Position numbers and translations under genes: made by a program. From Adineta steineri (lineage: Eukaryota > Rotifera > Eurotatoria > Adinetida > Adinetidae): a DNA stretch of 64,000 nt. Of the stretch, positions 59,436 through 64,000 are shown piece by piece; position 1 is the first letter of the stretch, and every line of letters starts with the position of its first letter. Location: NCBI GenBank assembly GCA_905250115.1, contig CAJNOI010000205.1, forward strand, positions 62,001 to 126,000, given 5' to 3'. The notes below the pieces were generated by a model. That model was not told the origin of the DNA and did not search any database. It saw only the letters and a program-made list of their open reading frames with translations.

Positions 59436-60515
59436 ATGCATGCACTCGAAATGCAGCAAATGCATGCCTTTTGTTACATGGACAAAGATTCAATTAATAA
59501 GGAGCTCAAATGCATCATCTGTACCGAACCATTTTTCGATCCTGGAACAATCTGGCTTTGTCATCATATATTCTGTCGGGTGTGCATCGACCAAATGCTT
59601 CCAGACAACAAAGTCTGTCCTATATGCCAAAATGCCGAGAGGCTCCAAGAATTTCAAAGAAGCGCGGATAATATTGTGAACATGTTGAATAAAATTTTAG
59701 TTCAATGTGAATACTGCTATGAGCTGAATATCGAACGAGGAAACTTCAGTGAACATATTAATAAGCTGTGTCCCAAATTCGTAGTACGCTGTTCGTCTGG
59801 AAATTATTCATGTACGTGGAATGGGCCCCGTGATCAATGTGCCAATCATATCACGCAGTGCATTATCGCATTGCAGGAGTCTTTTTACGATCAATTAAAG
59901 GGTGTCACGGACCAGGTGAACGAATTGCAGGTGACAATAAAGCAGTTACGTTTGCGAGAGATGGAAATTCACATTGAAAATGAAGAATTCAAACTGCAAA
60001 TCAAATCACTTGAGGAGCGTTACAAGAGTCTGAAAGAAAACAATCAGCTGCTTAAATCGACGTTAGATACGACTGTGGCTAAGAATAACAGCTTACATTC
60101 ACAAGTTGATGCAGTCGCATTCCAAAATGGATATTTCGAACTGCAAGTAGTCGATGTAGTAAATGAAAAAAAGCAGTTAGAGATTCAAATTGATGATCTG
60201 TTATCGAGAAATACAATACTTCAATGCCAAGTGAAACAACTATTAGACGAGAAAGATGGTCTGAAATCGAAAATACATACTCGCCAAGGCGCAAACCAAC
60301 AACTTAAGAATCAAGCAAAAGATCTCACTAATAAGAACATCGATTTGAGGGCCGCGAAGCACCAGCAGAAAGTTCAGTTAAAGAATGCTAGCGTCGAAAA
60401 AGAACGTATCCAATCAGAAGTGTCCAGCAATGAACGATTAAACGAGTCGGTAACGCAGTCTATGAGAAGTCCTCAAGACAAAAAGAAAAGATCCTGGAAG
60501 TGGACCTGTTGGTAA
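59436..60515 (+). CDS. RING-finger, TRAF-type zinc finger, long coiled-coil protein (inverted paralogue B)
   Basis: 359 residues. The RING (CIICTEPFFDPGTIWLCHHI, FCRVCIDQM, CPIC) and the TRAF-like zinc finger (CEYCYELNIERGNFSEHINK, LCPKFVVRC, CTWNGPRDQCANHITQC) match paralogue A; the run from ERGNFSEHINK to NGPRD is identical. The rest, about residues 150-340, is a continuous heptad-rich coiled coil (QLRLREMEIHIENEEFKLQI, then many Q-L-K and L-x-x-x-N repeats), longer than in paralogue A, so the protein probably forms dimers or trimers. It ends in a basic, Trp-containing tail (KKKRSWKWTCW). No intron is needed in the coding part. G+C content is higher than in the surrounding conserved genes. 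Likely an E3 ubiquitin ligase by domain; partner unknown. Confidence 0.85.
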   Translation: MHALEMQQMHAFCYMDKDSINKELKCIICTEPFFDPGTIWLCHHIFCRVCIDQMLPDNKVCPICQNAERLQEFQRSADNIVNMLNKILVQCEYCYELNIERGNFSEHINKLCPKFVVRCSSGNYSCTWNGPRDQCANHITQCIIALQESFYDQLKGVTDQVNELQVTIKQLRLREMEIHIENEEFKLQIKSLEERYKSLKENNQLLKSTLDTTVAKNNSLHSQVDAVAFQNGYFELQVVDVVNEKKQLEIQIDDLLSRNTILQCQVKQLLDEKDGLKSKIHTRQGANQQLKNQAKDLTNKNIDLRAAKHQQKVQLKNASVEKERIQSEVSSNERLNESVTQSMRSPQDKKKRSWKWTCW

Positions 60516-60578
60516 AGAATAAATATAAATTTGAGAGACATTGAGAAAAACGAATAACTATCTGAAGCATGAGTATCA

Positions 60579-60652
60579 ATGTGAGTGGGTGTGGGCGTAA
60601 GTGTGACTACCATATTTATATCACATTTACACTCTCCCCACGCCCACACCCT
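60579..60652. repeat. TGTGGG-type fold-back element
   Basis: The left arm GTGAGTGGGTGTGGGCGTAA and right arm CCCCACGCCCACACCCTAT are complementary over most of their length around an AT-rich loop (CATATTTATATCAC). It lies just after the stop codon of the second RING gene. Confidence 0.85.
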
Positions 60653-60891
60653 ATAATAATTATTATTTTCTTTCTCCGATTTTTAATAGTCAATACCTTC
60701 AGATGACTCAGCAAAGTCATTATATTTATAAAAGTTTACTAATCTTACAATAATATTCTTTTTGATCTACTAAAGAAAAAGATTCAAAATAATTTATGTC
60801 TTGTTTATTCGATTGTTATGGGCCTAACATATCAAACATGTGCTGACCTCTGTTGTCACAAAGTGTTGTTAGTAAAACTAATTAACATAAG

Positions 60892-61091
60892 CAATGAGCC
60901 TTATTTAACATTTGCTTGTTGGCCACGAACATGTATAAAAATGCCTATATATTATTTCATCGGTCGCTAAGAGTAGTTCCTTCGCTAAGAGCTCCTAGCG
61001 CAGGGACTACTCTTAGCGACCGATGAAATAATATGTGGCCATTTTTATACATGTTCGTGGCTAACAAGCAAATGTTGAATAAGGCTCATTG
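60892..61091. repeat. Near-perfect 200 bp palindrome (fold-back element)
   Basis: The left arm (60892-60980) begins CAATGAGCCTTATTTAACAT and ends CGCTAAGAGTAGTTCC; the right arm (61003-61091) is its inverted copy with only a few differences, ending ATGTTGAATAAGGCTCATTG. The central 22 bases themselves contain a small inverted repeat (CGCTA..TAGCG). It differs from the TGTGGG elements. No clear target-site duplication is seen. It lies about 110 bp ahead of the DHX15 start codon. Confidence 0.9.
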
Positions 61092-61190
61092 TGAAACTCT
61101 ATTGGTAAACAACATTCTGGGAAAAAACATTACCATTTTATATTGCTTCGTTTCTTGAGAGGAATTGATTTCGTTGTTTCATTGAAATAA

Positions 61191-63740
<2,550 letters not shown>

Positions 63741-64000
63741 GTGAAATTAATTAACAATCAAGTTCTCGTCATTGGGTAGGAATCTTGCTACTTCATTTAT
63801 TTCACATTCATCCCACACCCAACTTGGATAGAAACAGCAATAGCTGCATGATATAATGCTGTTTAATCTAATAAATTCTTCTGTAGACTTTTATTTTTAT
63901 GTTGTTATTTCTTCACTATACTTATAATATCTTCTACAATTGCTTTCAATTAATTATTGAGCTTTAATTCAAATTACAGTGCATTCATTAAACTGCTTCT
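63741..64000. other. 3' flank of DHX15, with a weak TGTGGG-type hairpin
   Basis: At 63772..63826 the left arm TTGGGTAGGAATCTTG and right arm TCCCACACCCAACTTGGA form a diverged inverted repeat of the TGTGGG family. The rest is AT-rich and without features to the end of the window. Confidence 0.45.

Overview
The window looks like nuclear DNA of a bdelloid rotifer (Adineta/Rotaria type). The grounds are an AT-rich eukaryotic genome, many 45-65 bp GT-AG introns, compact intergenic spacing in the conserved blocks, an RdRP gene of the cellular eukaryotic type, rhodopsin-like GPCRs of the lineage-specific bdelloid kind, F-box/LRR and RING genes, and many short hairpins built of TGTGGG, which I recall as the bdelloid telomere repeat. 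No rRNA, tRNA, CRISPR array or autonomous transposon was recognised. Exon joins given below were worked out by hand from splice sites and reading phase; in the multi-exon genes given as full joins all phases close.

Layout. 1-4.1 kb: 3' part of a cellular RNA-dependent RNA polymerase gene (+). 4.6-6.0 kb: a decayed 2-hydroxyacid dehydrogenase fragment and an intronless GPCR (-). 6.0-14.2 kb: gene-poor, holding a partly decayed F-box/LRR gene (-) whose LRR part is a striking 141-bp exon+intron tandem array, plus several TGTGGG hairpins. 14.2-15.2 kb: second GPCR (+). 15.2-17.7 kb: non-coding with three more hairpins. 17.7-28.2 kb: MAP kinase kinase (+), WD40/zinc-finger protein (-), SGNH hydrolase (+), two unknown Ser/Thr-rich proteins (-), thymine DNA glycosylase (-). 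30.0-53.2 kb: a dense conserved block, all on +: HUWE1-type HECT ubiquitin ligase (4,916 aa), MSH6, RAB7. 54.1-56.5 kb: third GPCR and a secreted nucleoside hydrolase (-), with a 100-N assembly gap between them. 56.8-60.5 kb: an accessory island, visibly richer in G+C, with an NHL-repeat gene and two RING genes in head-to-head inverted duplication. 60.9-61.1 kb: a near-perfect 200 bp palindrome. 61.2-63.7 kb: DHX15/Prp43 helicase (+) with an unusual C-terminal CaaX-like end.

The genes do not form one pathway. Two genes concern DNA repair (TDG, MSH6), one RNA silencing (RdRP), one splicing (DHX15), and several ubiquitination (HUWE1, F-box/LRR, two RING proteins). The most unusual signals are the dispersed TGTGGG fold-back family (9 clear and 3 weak copies), the equal-length exon/intron LRR array, the inverted RING pair with mosaic identity, and the CaaX-ending helicase.
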